Shown: positions 38,171 through 47,028 of the stretch, one piece after another
Layout: the number at the start of each line of letters is the position of its first letter
Numbering within the stretch: position 1 is the stretch's first letter
Assembly (NCBI GenBank): GCA_016790965.1
Contig: JAEUNZ010000012.1
Span: 62,001 to 126,000, forward strand
Reading direction: 5' to 3'
Length of the DNA: 64,000 nt
From: SSSZ01 sp016790965
Lineage (GTDB): Bacteria; Pseudomonadota; Gammaproteobacteria; Burkholderiales; Rhodocyclaceae
The notes under the pieces: model-generated
Seen by the model: only the letters and a program-made list of their open reading frames with translations
The model's database searches: none
What the model was told of the DNA's origin: nothing
Translations under genes and position numbers: made by a program

Positions 38171-40266
38171 GCCCGCGGATTTGGCGCGTCCAGCACCAGT
38201 TCACCGGGCTGCGTGGCGTTCTTGAGAAGTGCCTGCACCTGCTCCCGGGCCAGGGGACGGTGGAAAAGGTAGCCCTGTCCGATGCGTCCGCCCATGGCCA
38301 CCAGGGCCTTGGCCTGACGGGAGGTCTCTATCCCCTCGATGACCACTTCCATGCCCAGGCCGCCGGCCATGCCCAGGACGGCCCGCACGATGGCTTCCGA
38401 ATTGGCGTCGCCGGGGATGCGATTGACAAAGCTGCGGTCGATCTTGAGGTTGGCAATGGGGAATTTGGTCAGATAGGTGAGGGAAGAGTAGCCGGTGCCG
38501 AAATCGTCCAGGGACCATTCGATCCCGGCGCCCGCCAGGCGATGCAGCATCGATTTGGAGATACGCTTTTCGTTGAGGATCAGGCTTTCGGTGATTTCGA
38601 GTTCCAGGCGCGGCCGGGGGCGTCCGGCGGAGGCGAGGGCCGCCACCAGGTCGTCGACGAATCCTTCTTCGTCCAGTTGGCGGCCCGAAACGTTGATCGC
38701 CAGGCGCGGGGGATCCAGACCGGCGTCGCGCCACACGGCCCAGTCCTGGCAGGCGCGGTTCATGATTTGGCGACCCAGGGCGACGATGAGGCCCGAATCC
38801 TCCGCCACCTGGATAAAGTGCCCCGGGGGCAGCACGCCCCGCTCGGGATGCTGCCAGCGGACCAGGGCCTCCAGGCCGACGATCTTGCCGCTCAGGATTT
38901 CCACCTGAGGCTGGTACATGAGGAAAAACTCTTCCTGCTCAATGCCGCGGCGCAGGTCGCTTTCCAGGGCCAGACGGCGGTTGGCGTGGTCGAGCAGGTC
39001 CGAGGTGTAGATGCAATAGTCGTTTTTGCCCGCCGCCTTGGCCTGGTACATGGCGATGTCGGCGAAGCGCAGCAGATCGGCCAGATCGACGGTCTGTTCG
39101 GGAAAGAGCGCGATGCCCGCGCTGACCCCGACGTGGAGCGTGTGCTCACCCAGGGTGTAGGGTTCGGCCAGCTTGTCGATCAGTTTGGTCACCACTTCCA
39201 CCGCGTCCCGCAAGGCACGGATGTTTTCCAGGATGACGGTGAATTCGTCCCCCCCCAGGCGACAGACCAGGTCGCCCTTGCGCACCAGGGTCGCGAAACG
39301 CACCCCTACTGCGTGGAGAAGTTGGTCCCCCACCTGGTGCCCCAGGGTGTCGTTCACCACCTTGAAGTCGTCCAGGTCCAGGTAGACCAGCGCGATGTTG
39401 CTCTTGAGGCGTCGGGCACGCTCCGCCGCCCGGGGCAGTTCCTTGTGGAAGTAGACGCGGTTGGCCAGGCCGGTAACCGAATCGTAGTGGGCCAGATGGT
39501 CGAGAAGCTTTTCGGTGCGTGCCCGTTCGCGCAGTTCGTTGTCCAGGCGGGCGGTCTTCTGCTGCAGGGAATCCAGCATGTCGTTGAAGGTCTGCGCCAG
39601 ATCGGCAATTTCCCGCGGGCCGGTGAGACTGGCCCGCTTCTCCAGTTCCGGCCTGCCCGACAGCTCACCCGCCAGGGAAGCGAGGTCCGCGATGGGTCGG
39701 GCCAGCCATTCCCCGGCCTTGGCCAGGGCAGCCCGCATGGCAACGATGGCCAAGAGGGTCAGGACCGCCAGGCTGCCCAGAAGGATGAAGAGGTAGCGAT
39801 ACAGCGTCCCGAAGGCGACTTCGACGTAGAGGATGCCGGAAAAACCCTTGCGCCCTTCGATCTGGCGCGCAAGCCGCAAGGAATCCAGGCCCACGTGGCG
39901 TTCCCTGGGCAGGGGCGCCACCTCCGGAAGCGCGCTGTCGCCCGCGGCGGGGCGACGCAGGACCGCCAGGGGTTCTCCGTTCCGCCCATACACCGCAGCC
40001 ATGCGCAGATCGCGCATTTCTCCCCAGCGCTGCAGCACCCCCTCGAGGGATTGGGGATGATCGGACTCGGCCGCGGCCACCAGGAGTTCGCCCAGGCTGG
40101 CGACCTGCTCCTCGATACTGTCCACCTGGACGCTGCGCAGGTAATAGAAGGCAAAGCCGGCCACCGCCACGGCGGCCAGCAGGACCACGGTTACCACCGC
40201 CGGAAAGGCCATGCCGACGATCTGCGCCGGAATCGATACGGGCGGCGATTGATCGCGGGGCTTCAT
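38167..40266 (-). CDS. GGDEF-EAL c-di-GMP protein with extracytoplasmic sensor and HAMP
   Basis: A 699-residue membrane protein. Membrane helices lie near residues 18-40 (VVTVVLLAAVAVAGFAFYYL) and 155-180 (YLFILLGSLAVLTLLAIVAM), with a ~115-residue periplasmic part between, then a HAMP-like linker (RPIADLASLAGELSGR). The GGDEF domain keeps CRLGGDEFTVIL; the EAL domain keeps GLEALVRWQHP, the metal-binding LEITESLIL, DDFGTGYSS and LKIDRSFV, and VIEGIETSRQ. Both halves look catalytically intact, so it may be bifunctional or use GGDEF as a GTP sensor. Start at ATG 40266 is chosen since the upstream frame is Pro/Gly-rich. Confidence 0.93.
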   Translation of the reverse strand: MKPRDQSPPVSIPAQIVGMAFPAVVTVVLLAAVAVAGFAFYYLRSVQVDSIEEQVASLGELLVAAAESDHPQSLEGVLQRWGEMRDLRMAAVYGRNGEPLAVLRRPAAGDSALPEVAPLPRERHVGLDSLRLARQIEGRKGFSGILYVEVAFGTLYRYLFILLGSLAVLTLLAIVAMRAALAKAGEWLARPIADLASLAGELSGRPELEKRASLTGPREIADLAQTFNDMLDSLQQKTARLDNELRERARTEKLLDHLAHYDSVTGLANRVYFHKELPRAAERARRLKSNIALVYLDLDDFKVVNDTLGHQVGDQLLHAVGVRFATLVRKGDLVCRLGGDEFTVILENIRALRDAVEVVTKLIDKLAEPYTLGEHTLHVGVSAGIALFPEQTVDLADLLRFADIAMYQAKAAGKNDYCIYTSDLLDHANRRLALESDLRRGIEQEEFFLMYQPQVEILSGKIVGLEALVRWQHPERGVLPPGHFIQVAEDSGLIVALGRQIMNRACQDWAVWRDAGLDPPRLAINVSGRQLDEEGFVDDLVAALASAGRPRPRLELEITESLILNEKRISKSMLHRLAGAGIEWSLDDFGTGYSSLTYLTKFPIANLKIDRSFVNRIPGDANSEAIVRAVLGMAGGLGMEVVIEGIETSRQAKALVAMGGRIGQGYLFHRPLAREQVQALLKNATQPGELVLDAPNPRA

Positions 40267-40601
40267 GCAGACCCCCGGTCGGCCTGGGAGCCCGGCACCG
40301 AGGAATCCAGGCCTGGGGTGCCGCGGGGATGAAGCCCCACGCCCGTGGGGATGCGCGCCCTGCCGGGAGGAATTTGACGAGTCCTCATCTTGTTTTGTCC
40401 CCGGACTTCCATAGCCTGCCCACTGCGGAATGTCCAAGCTGTCGTGCCATTTGTAGTTTTAACGGCAGCATACACCGGGTGGGGCGGCAAGACACGGGCG
40501 GCATCATGGTTTTCCCCACTTTGGCGGCGTGGGCACTGGGTGTTCCCTGAATTCGAGGCTCGCCATCCAGACCTCGGGGGCTACATGGACTGAGCAGGCC
40601 T
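40267..40601. other. Intergenic region upstream of the GGDEF-EAL gene
   Basis: 335 bases between the start of the GGDEF-EAL gene and the stop of the NlpC/P60 gene, both on the minus strand. I see no gene and no strong hairpin with a T run. The promoter of the GGDEF-EAL gene must lie here; the most AT-rich part is around 40445-40475. Confidence 0.4.
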
Positions 40602-41126
40602 TCAGTCGAAGTAGCTGCGCGCCGCCTCGTAGCGCTGGGCGTAGTAACGGTCGCTCATGCGATCCACGCGCACGCGGCCGTTGCGGGCCGGGGCATGGAC
40701 GAAGCGACCATCGCCGATATAGATGCCGACGTGGGAGCGGGGGCGGTTGAGGGTGTTGAAGAAGACCAGATCGCCCGGCTTGAGGGCTTCGCGCTCGACG
40801 GCCCGGCCCCCCTCGGCGATGTCGGCGGCGCTGCCCGTCACCCGCAGTCCGGCGGCCCGGTCGTAGACGTAGCTCACCATGCCGCTGCAATCGAGGCCGG
40901 CATCCGGGTTCTTGCCGCCAAAACGGTAGCCGGTATCGATCAGCCCCAGGGCGAAAAGCACAACGTCGGAGCCCCGATCGGCCTGCCGGGCGGCGGCGAT
41001 GGCTGTGGGTCCGGGGTCCGGACTGCGGGCTGCTTCAGGGGGTGCGGTACCGCAGGCGCTCAAAGCAGCCGCCAGAATCAGGCCGAACAGACTTGATTGC
41101 AAAGGGCAACGCCGAAGTGAAGGCAT
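40602..41126 (-). CDS. NlpC/P60 family cell-wall peptidase, lipoprotein
   Basis: A 174-residue secreted peptidase. The start MPSLRRCPLQSSLFGLILAA leads to a lipobox ending in Cys (ALSAC), so it is lipid-anchored. The C40 catalytic domain has the nucleophile in LDCSGMVSYVYD, His in SHVGIYIGDGRF and the third polar residue His in HAPARNG; it would cleave peptidoglycan stem peptides. The family fold spans residues 55-174 in full. It lies 69 nt after the DUF364 gene on the same strand, so it could be the last member of that long unit, but its role suggests it is only a neighbour. Confidence 0.9.
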   Translation of the reverse strand: MPSLRRCPLQSSLFGLILAAALSACGTAPPEAARSPDPGPTAIAAARQADRGSDVVLFALGLIDTGYRFGGKNPDAGLDCSGMVSYVYDRAAGLRVTGSAADIAEGGRAVEREALKPGDLVFFNTLNRPRSHVGIYIGDGRFVHAPARNGRVRVDRMSDRYYAQRYEAARSYFD

Positions 41127-41195
41127 TTTCTGGAAAACGAACGTAATACCGCGTTTTTTATATGAAAATTCTTCAGCAATCAAGCAGGCCTGGAA

Positions 41196-42032
41196 TTACA
41201 GGCGGGTGCAAAGCTGCGCGAATCCCGGATACTCGGCCGGGGTCAGCGCCACCTTGCGCGCCGCCCCTTTCTGGGATTCGCCCCGTACCAGGGCGTCCAC
41301 GAAAGCCGCCCGGTCGCTGACCCAGTTGCCGCCGAGGAAGGTGACGCCGCGGGCGAAGAGCGCATCCGGCAGGCAGCCGGCGGAGGGGCCGATGAGGGCG
41401 AGACGGCGGGCGTTGCGGCAATGGCCGAGCATCACGTCCAGGGTGTCGTTCAGAAGGATGGTGCTGGTGGACAGCACCTTGCAGCAGGCGGCGAGTTCCC
41501 TGGCGTCGAGAGTGACCCGGTAGCCTTCCTTGTCGCCGGCCAGGTCGGCCCGCAACTCGACCACCGTGAGGGAGGCGCCGGTTTGCAGCACCCGGCCGAG
41601 CAGGGGCTTGAAGAAGCCGATCATGCCGATGCGCTCCCCCGCCTGGGGGTCCAGTTCGCCGATGGAATCGCCGCTCGCCGGAGGCACGTAGCCGGCCCGG
41701 TCGAAGAGGCAGCGGGTCAGGGCGTTGGCGGCGGCGAAGCCGAGGGTCTTGTCCAGCCCGGTGCCGGTGGCGTAGCGACGGGCGAGGACCAGAGGGTCGC
41801 TCCCCGCCAGGCCAAGGCCGTCCCCGGCGGCGCGCAGGCGGGCCAGGGTGTCGTCGAGCAATACGTAGGAGAGGCCGATGGCGCCGTCTTCCAGTTCCAG
41901 GGCGCAGAACTCGCCGCGGTTGTCGAGGTTGGCGCCGGGGTCCGGCGGCAGGTGCAGGGCACGGATGCGGGGGAGCGGCGCTTTTTCAGCGAACTGTTGC
42001 AGTTGGGCAATGTAGTCGGCGGCGAAGCTCAT
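41196..42032 (-). CDS. DUF4213/DUF364 protein (putative heavy-metal chelation family)
   Basis: A 278-residue cytosolic protein. The N-terminal third matches DUF4213 (small alpha/beta; GLSYVLLDDTLARLRA). The C-terminal part is the Rossmann-like DUF364 domain, with RIGMIGFFKPLLGRVLQTGA, STSTILLNDTLDVMLGHCRN and RRLALIGPSAGCLPDALFAR. Families of this type are described as putative heavy-metal chelators and are sometimes found near molybdenum or tungsten genes; the function is not proven. Its ATG overlaps the stop of the viaA-type gene (ATGA). Being coupled to a MoxR-VWA pair behind a tungstoenzyme operon suggests a role in metal or cofactor handling for AOR. Confidence 0.82.
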   Translation of the reverse strand: MSFAADYIAQLQQFAEKAPLPRIRALHLPPDPGANLDNRGEFCALELEDGAIGLSYVLLDDTLARLRAAGDGLGLAGSDPLVLARRYATGTGLDKTLGFAAANALTRCLFDRAGYVPPASGDSIGELDPQAGERIGMIGFFKPLLGRVLQTGASLTVVELRADLAGDKEGYRVTLDARELAACCKVLSTSTILLNDTLDVMLGHCRNARRLALIGPSAGCLPDALFARGVTFLGGNWVSDRAAFVDALVRGESQKGAARKVALTPAEYPGFAQLCTRL

Positions 42033-43606
42033 GAGGCATCCTTGGGTTTGTACTCGCCCCGGTGCAGCGCGGCGCGCACGGCCTCCGACGCGGTCTCGGC
42101 GGAGACGGTGCCGGCCTTGTTCTCCGGGGAGCGCAGGGCGCCCGGGAAATACATGGCGGTGAGGCTCTTGGAATGGATGGGAGAGTCGGCGTTGGAGCTG
42201 CCGTAGCGGCGCCAGTCGCGCACCCAGTAGATATGGTCGGCGACTTCCAGGAGGCCGATGGTCTCCCGGTCGCCGATGAGGATGCCCTGCACGCGCAGCC
42301 CGAGATCGGCCTTGCAGGCGTCCAGCCGCGCGGCGACCTCGCCAGTGGCGCCAAATTCGCCATCGGAGGCGATGAGCAGGTCGGCGAGTTGCCAGCGCGT
42401 GTCTTCCAGCTTGGCGATGGCTTTCTCCAGGGGGCCGCAGATGTCGGTACCGCCCCGGAAGGCCTGGCCGAGAAAACGCATCAGGCGCTCGATGCCGCCG
42501 GCGTCCACCGCCAGTTCCAGCTCCACGACTTCGTCCGGGCCGCCGAAGGCGAAGACGTGGCAGGTGCGCTTCTGGGCGTGGGCCGTGCGCACCGCCTCCA
42601 ATACGGTGGCCTTGGCCACCGCCTCGGCGCCGCCCTGCATGGAGCCGGAGGTGTCGACGCAGATGAGGATGGGGCCCATTTCCAGGCGCTTGTCGGGCTG
42701 CGGTTCGGGGTTGGGGCGCCAGACCAGGGCTTCGTGGAAGAGCACTTCCTGCATGCGGTCGTCGTCCTCGTAGCAGAGCAGGGTGCGCTCGGCGCGGCGC
42801 GCGTGCCACACCAGGCGCAGGCGCGGATGGCCGAGGAGGACCGATTCCGCCGGCAGCATGCGGGCGATGCGATCAGAACGGACGATGGCCCGCGTTTCGC
42901 CCGGCAGGTCGGGCACCCGCACGGTGCGGCTCTCCGGGCGCTGGGCGATGGCTTGCTCCATGACCTGGACGGTGGCCTGGCTGGCTGCGTCGAGTACGTC
43001 GATCTGGCGGGCGCGGCCCAGGCGGCGAATGATGTCTGCCAGTTCCGGCAGCCGTTCGAGGAGCTTCCTGATGCGCATCACGTCCTGCCAGCCTTCGGAG
43101 CGCAGCAGGCCGCGGATGAGATCCCAGCGAGTGTGCTTGCCGCCGTCGGGTAAGAGCCCGAAGACCTCCTTCAACTCGTCCATCTCGCCGCAGCGTTCCT
43201 GCCAGTCGGCGGCAAAGGCGGCGAGCGCCGTGGCGCGGGCTTGTGCCGGCGTGGACCCGCGGTCCTGGTAGTCGACGATGAAGTCGAGGTGGAAGAGGAG
43301 GCTCATCAATACGGTGTCGGCCAGCTCCTGCTGACCCTCGCAGTAACCGGCCAGTTCGAGGTCGGCCATGGTGGTGGCGAGGCTGCCCACCAGATCGGGG
43401 CCGGGCCAGGGCCAGTCGGCGGCTGGGGGCAGGACGCCGTCCATCAGGGCGCGGCGCAGGCCGGCCAGGGCTTCTAGACGCGGCTCGAGGGCACCCTCGG
43501 CATTGGTCAGGCCGCCCAGCCAGAGGTTGCGCGCCAGGGCGTCGAGGGCCGCGAGGCGCGCCTCCTGGGCTTCGAACAGGAGGGGGCGGGCGGCTTCAGG
43601 CTTCAC
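42029..43606 (-). CDS. viaA: ViaA-type VWA domain protein
   Basis: A 525-residue protein. The N-terminal two thirds are helical (LEPRLEALAGLRRALMDGVL, GEMDELKEVFGLLPDGGKHT); the C-terminal ~200 residues form a von Willebrand A domain with an intact MIDAS motif ILICVDTSGSMQGG and the second metal site in GGTDICGPL. It matches E. coli ViaA, partner of RavA. VWA-MoxR pairs act as metal-insertion or remodelling chaperones (CoxDE, NorQD, CbbQO). The start is GTG at 43606, overlapping the RavA stop as GTGA; no ATG fits. In turn its stop overlaps the DUF364 start, so the three proteins are co-translated. Confidence 0.88.
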   Translation of the reverse strand: MKPEAARPLLFEAQEARLAALDALARNLWLGGLTNAEGALEPRLEALAGLRRALMDGVLPPAADWPWPGPDLVGSLATTMADLELAGYCEGQQELADTVLMSLLFHLDFIVDYQDRGSTPAQARATALAAFAADWQERCGEMDELKEVFGLLPDGGKHTRWDLIRGLLRSEGWQDVMRIRKLLERLPELADIIRRLGRARQIDVLDAASQATVQVMEQAIAQRPESRTVRVPDLPGETRAIVRSDRIARMLPAESVLLGHPRLRLVWHARRAERTLLCYEDDDRMQEVLFHEALVWRPNPEPQPDKRLEMGPILICVDTSGSMQGGAEAVAKATVLEAVRTAHAQKRTCHVFAFGGPDEVVELELAVDAGGIERLMRFLGQAFRGGTDICGPLEKAIAKLEDTRWQLADLLIASDGEFGATGEVAARLDACKADLGLRVQGILIGDRETIGLLEVADHIYWVRDWRRYGSSNADSPIHSKSLTAMYFPGALRSPENKAGTVSAETASEAVRAALHRGEYKPKDAS

Positions 43607-45021
43607 GGGGTGTCGAGGGGCTCGACGGCCACAGGCTCGGGAACCTGGCCGTCGTCCTCGGGCAGGCGCGGCAGGGCCTGGAAGCCGGCGCGGGCGGCCA
43701 GGGCTCGCTCCCGCAGGCCGGCTACGGCCTCGGCGGTGGCGGCGAGGTGGCCATCGACCCGTGTGGCGAGGCTTTCGTCCAACCACAGGCTGCCTGCCCG
43801 GTAGGCGGCAAGGTCGCTGCGCTGGGCGGCGAGTTCGGCCACGTAGGTGTCGATCCGGGCCAGCAGGTCGTCGATCTGGGCGGTGCGGGCGCCGATATGG
43901 CAGGCGCCATAGCGGCGCTTCCTGGCGTAGGTCATGCGCAGGGCGGCGGAACCGCCCTTGGCGTCGCCGATCTGGTCGGCGATCTGTTCGGCGGAAAAAC
44001 GCAGGCGCCCGGAATCGTCGTAATCGAGGTCGTTGGCTTGGAGTTCGGCGTCGAGCTGGGCCTGGAAGGCCTCCACCACCCGGGTCAGGCGGGGCGGAGA
44101 GAAGGCCTCGCGCACGCCGAGGCGGTTCTGCAACCAGGCGGCGACCTTTTCCTGGCGGGCGGCGTCGGGCGCCGTGATCCAGGGGAGCAGGAGCAAGTCC
44201 CACAGGGCGACGGCAGCACGGCCCTCGCTCGCCGCGGCGACCCGCAGCAGAACGACGATCTTGACCCAGCGCCGGTCGGAAACATAGACCTGATCCGCCA
44301 CGAACTGGGCGCGCAGGTCGGCCAGGGTGGCGATGACCATTTCCGGCAGCGCCACCGCCGCAGCCGCCGAGGCAAGAGCGGCAATGTCCTCGGCGGCCAG
44401 GGTGTCCTGCCGGGCCGGTGCCTGCCAGGCCGCGGCGGTGTCGGTGCGCAGCAGGGCGGCGAAGGCGCCGGGGCTTACCGAATCGACCGGGATGCGGGTG
44501 AGGAAGCGATCGAAGAAGGCTTCCGCCACTTCGTCCTCCGGCACCTCGTTGGTGGCGCCGATGGCGGTGATGAGGGGGCAGCGCTGGCGGCCAGCGCCGT
44601 TGTCGAATTCCCGTTCGTTGAGCAGGGTGAGCAGGGCGTTGAGGATGGCGCTGTTGGCCTTGAACACTTCGTCGATGAAGGCCACCGAGGCGTCAGGCAG
44701 GAAGCCGGCCGTGTGGCGCTCGTAGCGGTCTTCTTCCAGGGCTTTGATGGAAAGTGGTCCGAAGAGCTCTTCCGGCACCGAGAAGCGGGTAAGCAGGCGC
44801 TCGAAATAGCGGGCGTCGCGAAAGATGGCATGCAGCCGGCGGGCCAGCTCGCTCTTGGCCGTACCGGGTGGGCCGATGAGCAGGCTGTGCTCCCCGGCCA
44901 GGGCGGTAAGCAGGCAGAGGCGGACGATAGGGCGGCGCTCGACGAGGCCTGCCTCCAGGGTGCGCAGCAGGGTGGGGAGGCGCGTACGTAATGCGCTCAG
45001 GGGGAGGGCGACTTGATCCAT
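43603..45021 (-). CDS. ravA: RavA/MoxR-family AAA+ ATPase
   Basis: A 472-residue AAA+ ATPase. Walker A is LLIGPPGTAKSELARRL (~residue 48), Walker B is VAFIDEVFKANSAILNALLT (~112), sensor 1 is ITAIGATNEVPED and the arginine finger region is FFDRFLTRIPV. A C-terminal discoidal-type region follows (~330-450). Layout and length resemble E. coli RavA (about 500 residues), which forms hexamers and works with ViaA on respiratory and Fe-S enzymes. It starts 72 nt after the small GG-ended protein of the aor cluster and is co-translated with viaA. Confidence 0.9.
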   Translation of the reverse strand: MDQVALPLSALRTRLPTLLRTLEAGLVERRPIVRLCLLTALAGEHSLLIGPPGTAKSELARRLHAIFRDARYFERLLTRFSVPEELFGPLSIKALEEDRYERHTAGFLPDASVAFIDEVFKANSAILNALLTLLNEREFDNGAGRQRCPLITAIGATNEVPEDEVAEAFFDRFLTRIPVDSVSPGAFAALLRTDTAAAWQAPARQDTLAAEDIAALASAAAAVALPEMVIATLADLRAQFVADQVYVSDRRWVKIVVLLRVAAASEGRAAVALWDLLLLPWITAPDAARQEKVAAWLQNRLGVREAFSPPRLTRVVEAFQAQLDAELQANDLDYDDSGRLRFSAEQIADQIGDAKGGSAALRMTYARKRRYGACHIGARTAQIDDLLARIDTYVAELAAQRSDLAAYRAGSLWLDESLATRVDGHLAATAEAVAGLRERALAARAGFQALPRLPEDDGQVPEPVAVEPLDTP

Positions 45022-45093
45022 GGGGATATCCTACTGGCGAAGTCAGGATTAGGCTTTGATCGATCTGAAAGCCGCGAAAAGTCGCTTTATCTT

Positions 45094-45354
45094 TTACCCG
45101 CCACCACGCTGGGTAGCCCGGTCCACCGCCTCCAACAGGGCCTGGGCGGCGGCGGCGTCGCCGGCAACAACGCTGACCACGACTTCCATGCGTGCCAGGT
45201 TCAGGGCTCCCAGGCGTAGGGGGGCGATGGGGGTGAAGGCGAAGCGCAGGCGCGCCGCATCGCCGGCCAACTCCACCGACCCGGTGCCATCGGTGACGGC
45301 ACCGGGGAAAGCGGTACTGAGGGAAGCGACAAACTCGGTCGGCGTCGCGGTCAT
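45094..45354 (-). CDS. Small protein of unknown function ending in Gly-Gly-Gly, aor cluster
   Basis: An 86-residue protein beginning MTATPTEFVASLSTAFPGAV. It has an alternating strand pattern (RLRFAFTPIAPLRLGALNLA, ARMEVVVSVVAG) then a helix (DAAAAQALLEAVDRATQR) and a C-terminal GGG. I do not recognise the family. The terminal glycines recall ThiS/MoaD carriers, though the sequence before them differs from the MoaD-like protein encoded just upstream. ATG 45354 is preceded by GGCGG; a TTG twelve codons earlier directly after the moaD-like stop is an alternative. It may correspond to an accessory aor gene known in relatives, but I cannot confirm this. Confidence 0.65.
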   Translation of the reverse strand: MTATPTEFVASLSTAFPGAVTDGTGSVELAGDAARLRFAFTPIAPLRLGALNLARMEVVVSVVAGDAAAAQALLEAVDRATQRGGG

Positions 45355-45390
45355 GATCCGCCGGGAGTTGCCGCTCCAGGGGAGGGCCAA

Positions 45391-45642
45391 TCAGCCCCCG
45401 GCGACGGGAGGCCAGACGGCGAGAACCTCGCCGTCCTTGAGGACTCGCCCGGCGCGGTCGTCTGGGGCCACGTAGGCGCCGTCGATCAGAACCAGATGGG
45501 TGAGCTTCGCCGGCAGGGCAAAACTGTCCAGGGCCTGCTGGACAGTACTGCCCTCGGCGATGTCGATCTCGGCCTTGTTCCCCACCCGCGGGGCGGGCAG
45601 GTAATCGGTCAGGGTCGCGTAGAGCTTCAGCGTGATGCGCAT
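45391..45642 (-). CDS. MoaD/ThiS-like sulfur carrier protein of the aor cluster
   Basis: An 83-residue ubiquitin-fold protein starting MRITLKLYATLTDYLPAPRV and ending LAVWPPVAGG, with the C-terminal Gly-Gly used for adenylation and thiocarboxylation. MoaD supplies sulfur for the molybdopterin dithiolene; a copy dedicated to the tungsten enzyme is known in aor operons (often called aorD). It lies 10 nt after aorC. A separate moaD for general cofactor synthesis would be expected elsewhere in the genome. Confidence 0.88.
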   Translation of the reverse strand: MRITLKLYATLTDYLPAPRVGNKAEIDIAEGSTVQQALDSFALPAKLTHLVLIDGAYVAPDDRAGRVLKDGEVLAVWPPVAGG

Positions 45643-45652
45643 GAGGACGGAA

Positions 45653-46921
45653 TCAGGCACTCACCATGTCGGCCCGGGCGTTCTGATGGATGCCGAGATA
45701 GGCTTCCATGAAGCGGGTCGGGGAGTGTTTCAGAACGTCCTTCCAGTGACCGAGCTTGGTGCGCGACTGGATGAGTCCCCGCAGACAGCCCACATGCTGG
45801 GTGATGCCTACGCTGGTGGCGCCCACCAGTACATCGTCCTTGAACTGAAGGCTGATGTACTGGGAATGCTCCTCGTCGCAGTGCTCGACGCTGTCACCGC
45901 CCTCCATGCCCCACCACTGCCCGAAGGAGGTGGAAATGAGCCCCAGGGTAGCCAGCACGTTGATGGGCAGCACGCCGGGCAGCAGCGCGTTGCCTCCGGC
46001 CATATTGACCGCCGCGACGCGGGCCTGATCGGCCGCGTTGGGCTGGATGGCGGAGACCAGAGGCTCGCCGGAGAAGAAGTCGCGGCCTTCTGCCACGTCG
46101 CCGGCGGCGAAGACGCCCTCGACATTGGTGCGCATTCCGTCGTCGACCCGGATGCCACGGCCCTGCTGAATCTTGGTGCCCTGCAGGAAATCGAGGTTGG
46201 GGATCACGCCGGCGGCAACGATGACCACGTCGCAGGGCAGGACTTCGCCGGTGGTGAGGGTCACCGCCAGGGGGGCGTCGCCAGTCCCGTCGTCGATACT
46301 CTTGACGCCGGCGGAGGTCCGTACGCGGATGCCCTTCTTCTCGACCCACTTCGAAATCATGTTGCCAGCCTTGGCGGTCATCATGCGGGGAACCATGCGG
46401 TCGCCCATTTCGACGATGGTGAGCTCGACGCCGCGGGCGGCCAGGGCTTCCATGATGATGCAGCCGATGAAGCCGGCCCCGAGTTGCAGGACGCGGCTGC
46501 CCGGTTTGGTCAGGGCCGCGATGGCGCGGGCGTCGGTCATGGTCCAGCAGTTCTGGACCTGAGGCCGGTTGATGCCCGGGATGGGCGGCTGGAAGGGGCG
46601 CGAACCGGTGGCGATGAGGAGCCGATCATAGGTTTCGCTGGTGCCGTCCGCGTAATGCACGGTGCGGGCGTCGGTATCGAGGCGCACGACCTTGCCGGCG
46701 CGCTCGGTGATGCCGAGGCTGGCGAAATGGTCGGAACTCTTGCGCAAGTACATGCCTGGCTCGCCGATATTGCCTTCCAGGTAGTAGGGGATGGCCATGC
46801 GGGAATAGGGTGGCAGGCCTTCACTTCCCACCATGACGATTTCGCCGGCCTTGTCGGTGCGGCGCAGGGTTTCGGCGGCGACCACGCCGGCCGGCCCGTT
46901 CCCGAGAATGAGATATTTCAT
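45653..46921 (-). CDS. aorC: AOR FAD/NAD(P)H-binding subunit (AorC)
   Basis: A 422-residue pyridine-nucleotide-disulfide oxidoreductase-type flavoprotein. The FAD motif is LILGNGPAGVVAAETLRR, the NAD(P) motif is VLQLGAGFIGCIIMEALAAR, and the second FAD motif is GVFAAGDVAEGRDF. LIATGSRPFQPP and YSRMAIPYYL are also typical. No active-site CxxxxC is present, as in ferredoxin or NADH-linked reductases. In Aromatoleum-type AOR this subunit couples the enzyme to NAD+. It lies 107 nt after aorB with a strong hairpin between. Confidence 0.9.
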   Translation of the reverse strand: MKYLILGNGPAGVVAAETLRRTDKAGEIVMVGSEGLPPYSRMAIPYYLEGNIGEPGMYLRKSSDHFASLGITERAGKVVRLDTDARTVHYADGTSETYDRLLIATGSRPFQPPIPGINRPQVQNCWTMTDARAIAALTKPGSRVLQLGAGFIGCIIMEALAARGVELTIVEMGDRMVPRMMTAKAGNMISKWVEKKGIRVRTSAGVKSIDDGTGDAPLAVTLTTGEVLPCDVVIVAAGVIPNLDFLQGTKIQQGRGIRVDDGMRTNVEGVFAAGDVAEGRDFFSGEPLVSAIQPNAADQARVAAVNMAGGNALLPGVLPINVLATLGLISTSFGQWWGMEGGDSVEHCDEEHSQYISLQFKDDVLVGATSVGITQHVGCLRGLIQSRTKLGHWKDVLKHSPTRFMEAYLGIHQNARADMVSA

Positions 46922-46948
46922 TGTTGTCCTCGCTCGACTTCAAGACGA

Positions 46949-46974
46949 GGACGCCCGCCTCGCGGCGGGCGTCC
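46949..46974 (-). promoter_or_regulatory. Strong hairpin between aorB and aorC
   Basis: On the minus strand GGACGCCCGCC pairs perfectly with GGCGGGCGTCC around a 4-nt loop (11-bp stem). The bases after it are TCGTCTTG, not a T run, so it is more likely an mRNA-stability or processing element, protecting the aorAB part, than a terminator. Confidence 0.65.
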
Positions 46975-47028
46975 CGATGGCCCGATCCGCTGCCAGCATA
47001 GCGCAAGCGGAGGCGGGCGGGGTTGGCG

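Noticed and set aside
38014..40332. 772-codon plus-strand open frame over the GGDEF-EAL gene
   Set aside because: The minus strand encodes intact GGDEF and EAL motifs; the plus frame gives His/Gln/Gly-rich sequence of no family, typical of an antisense shadow.
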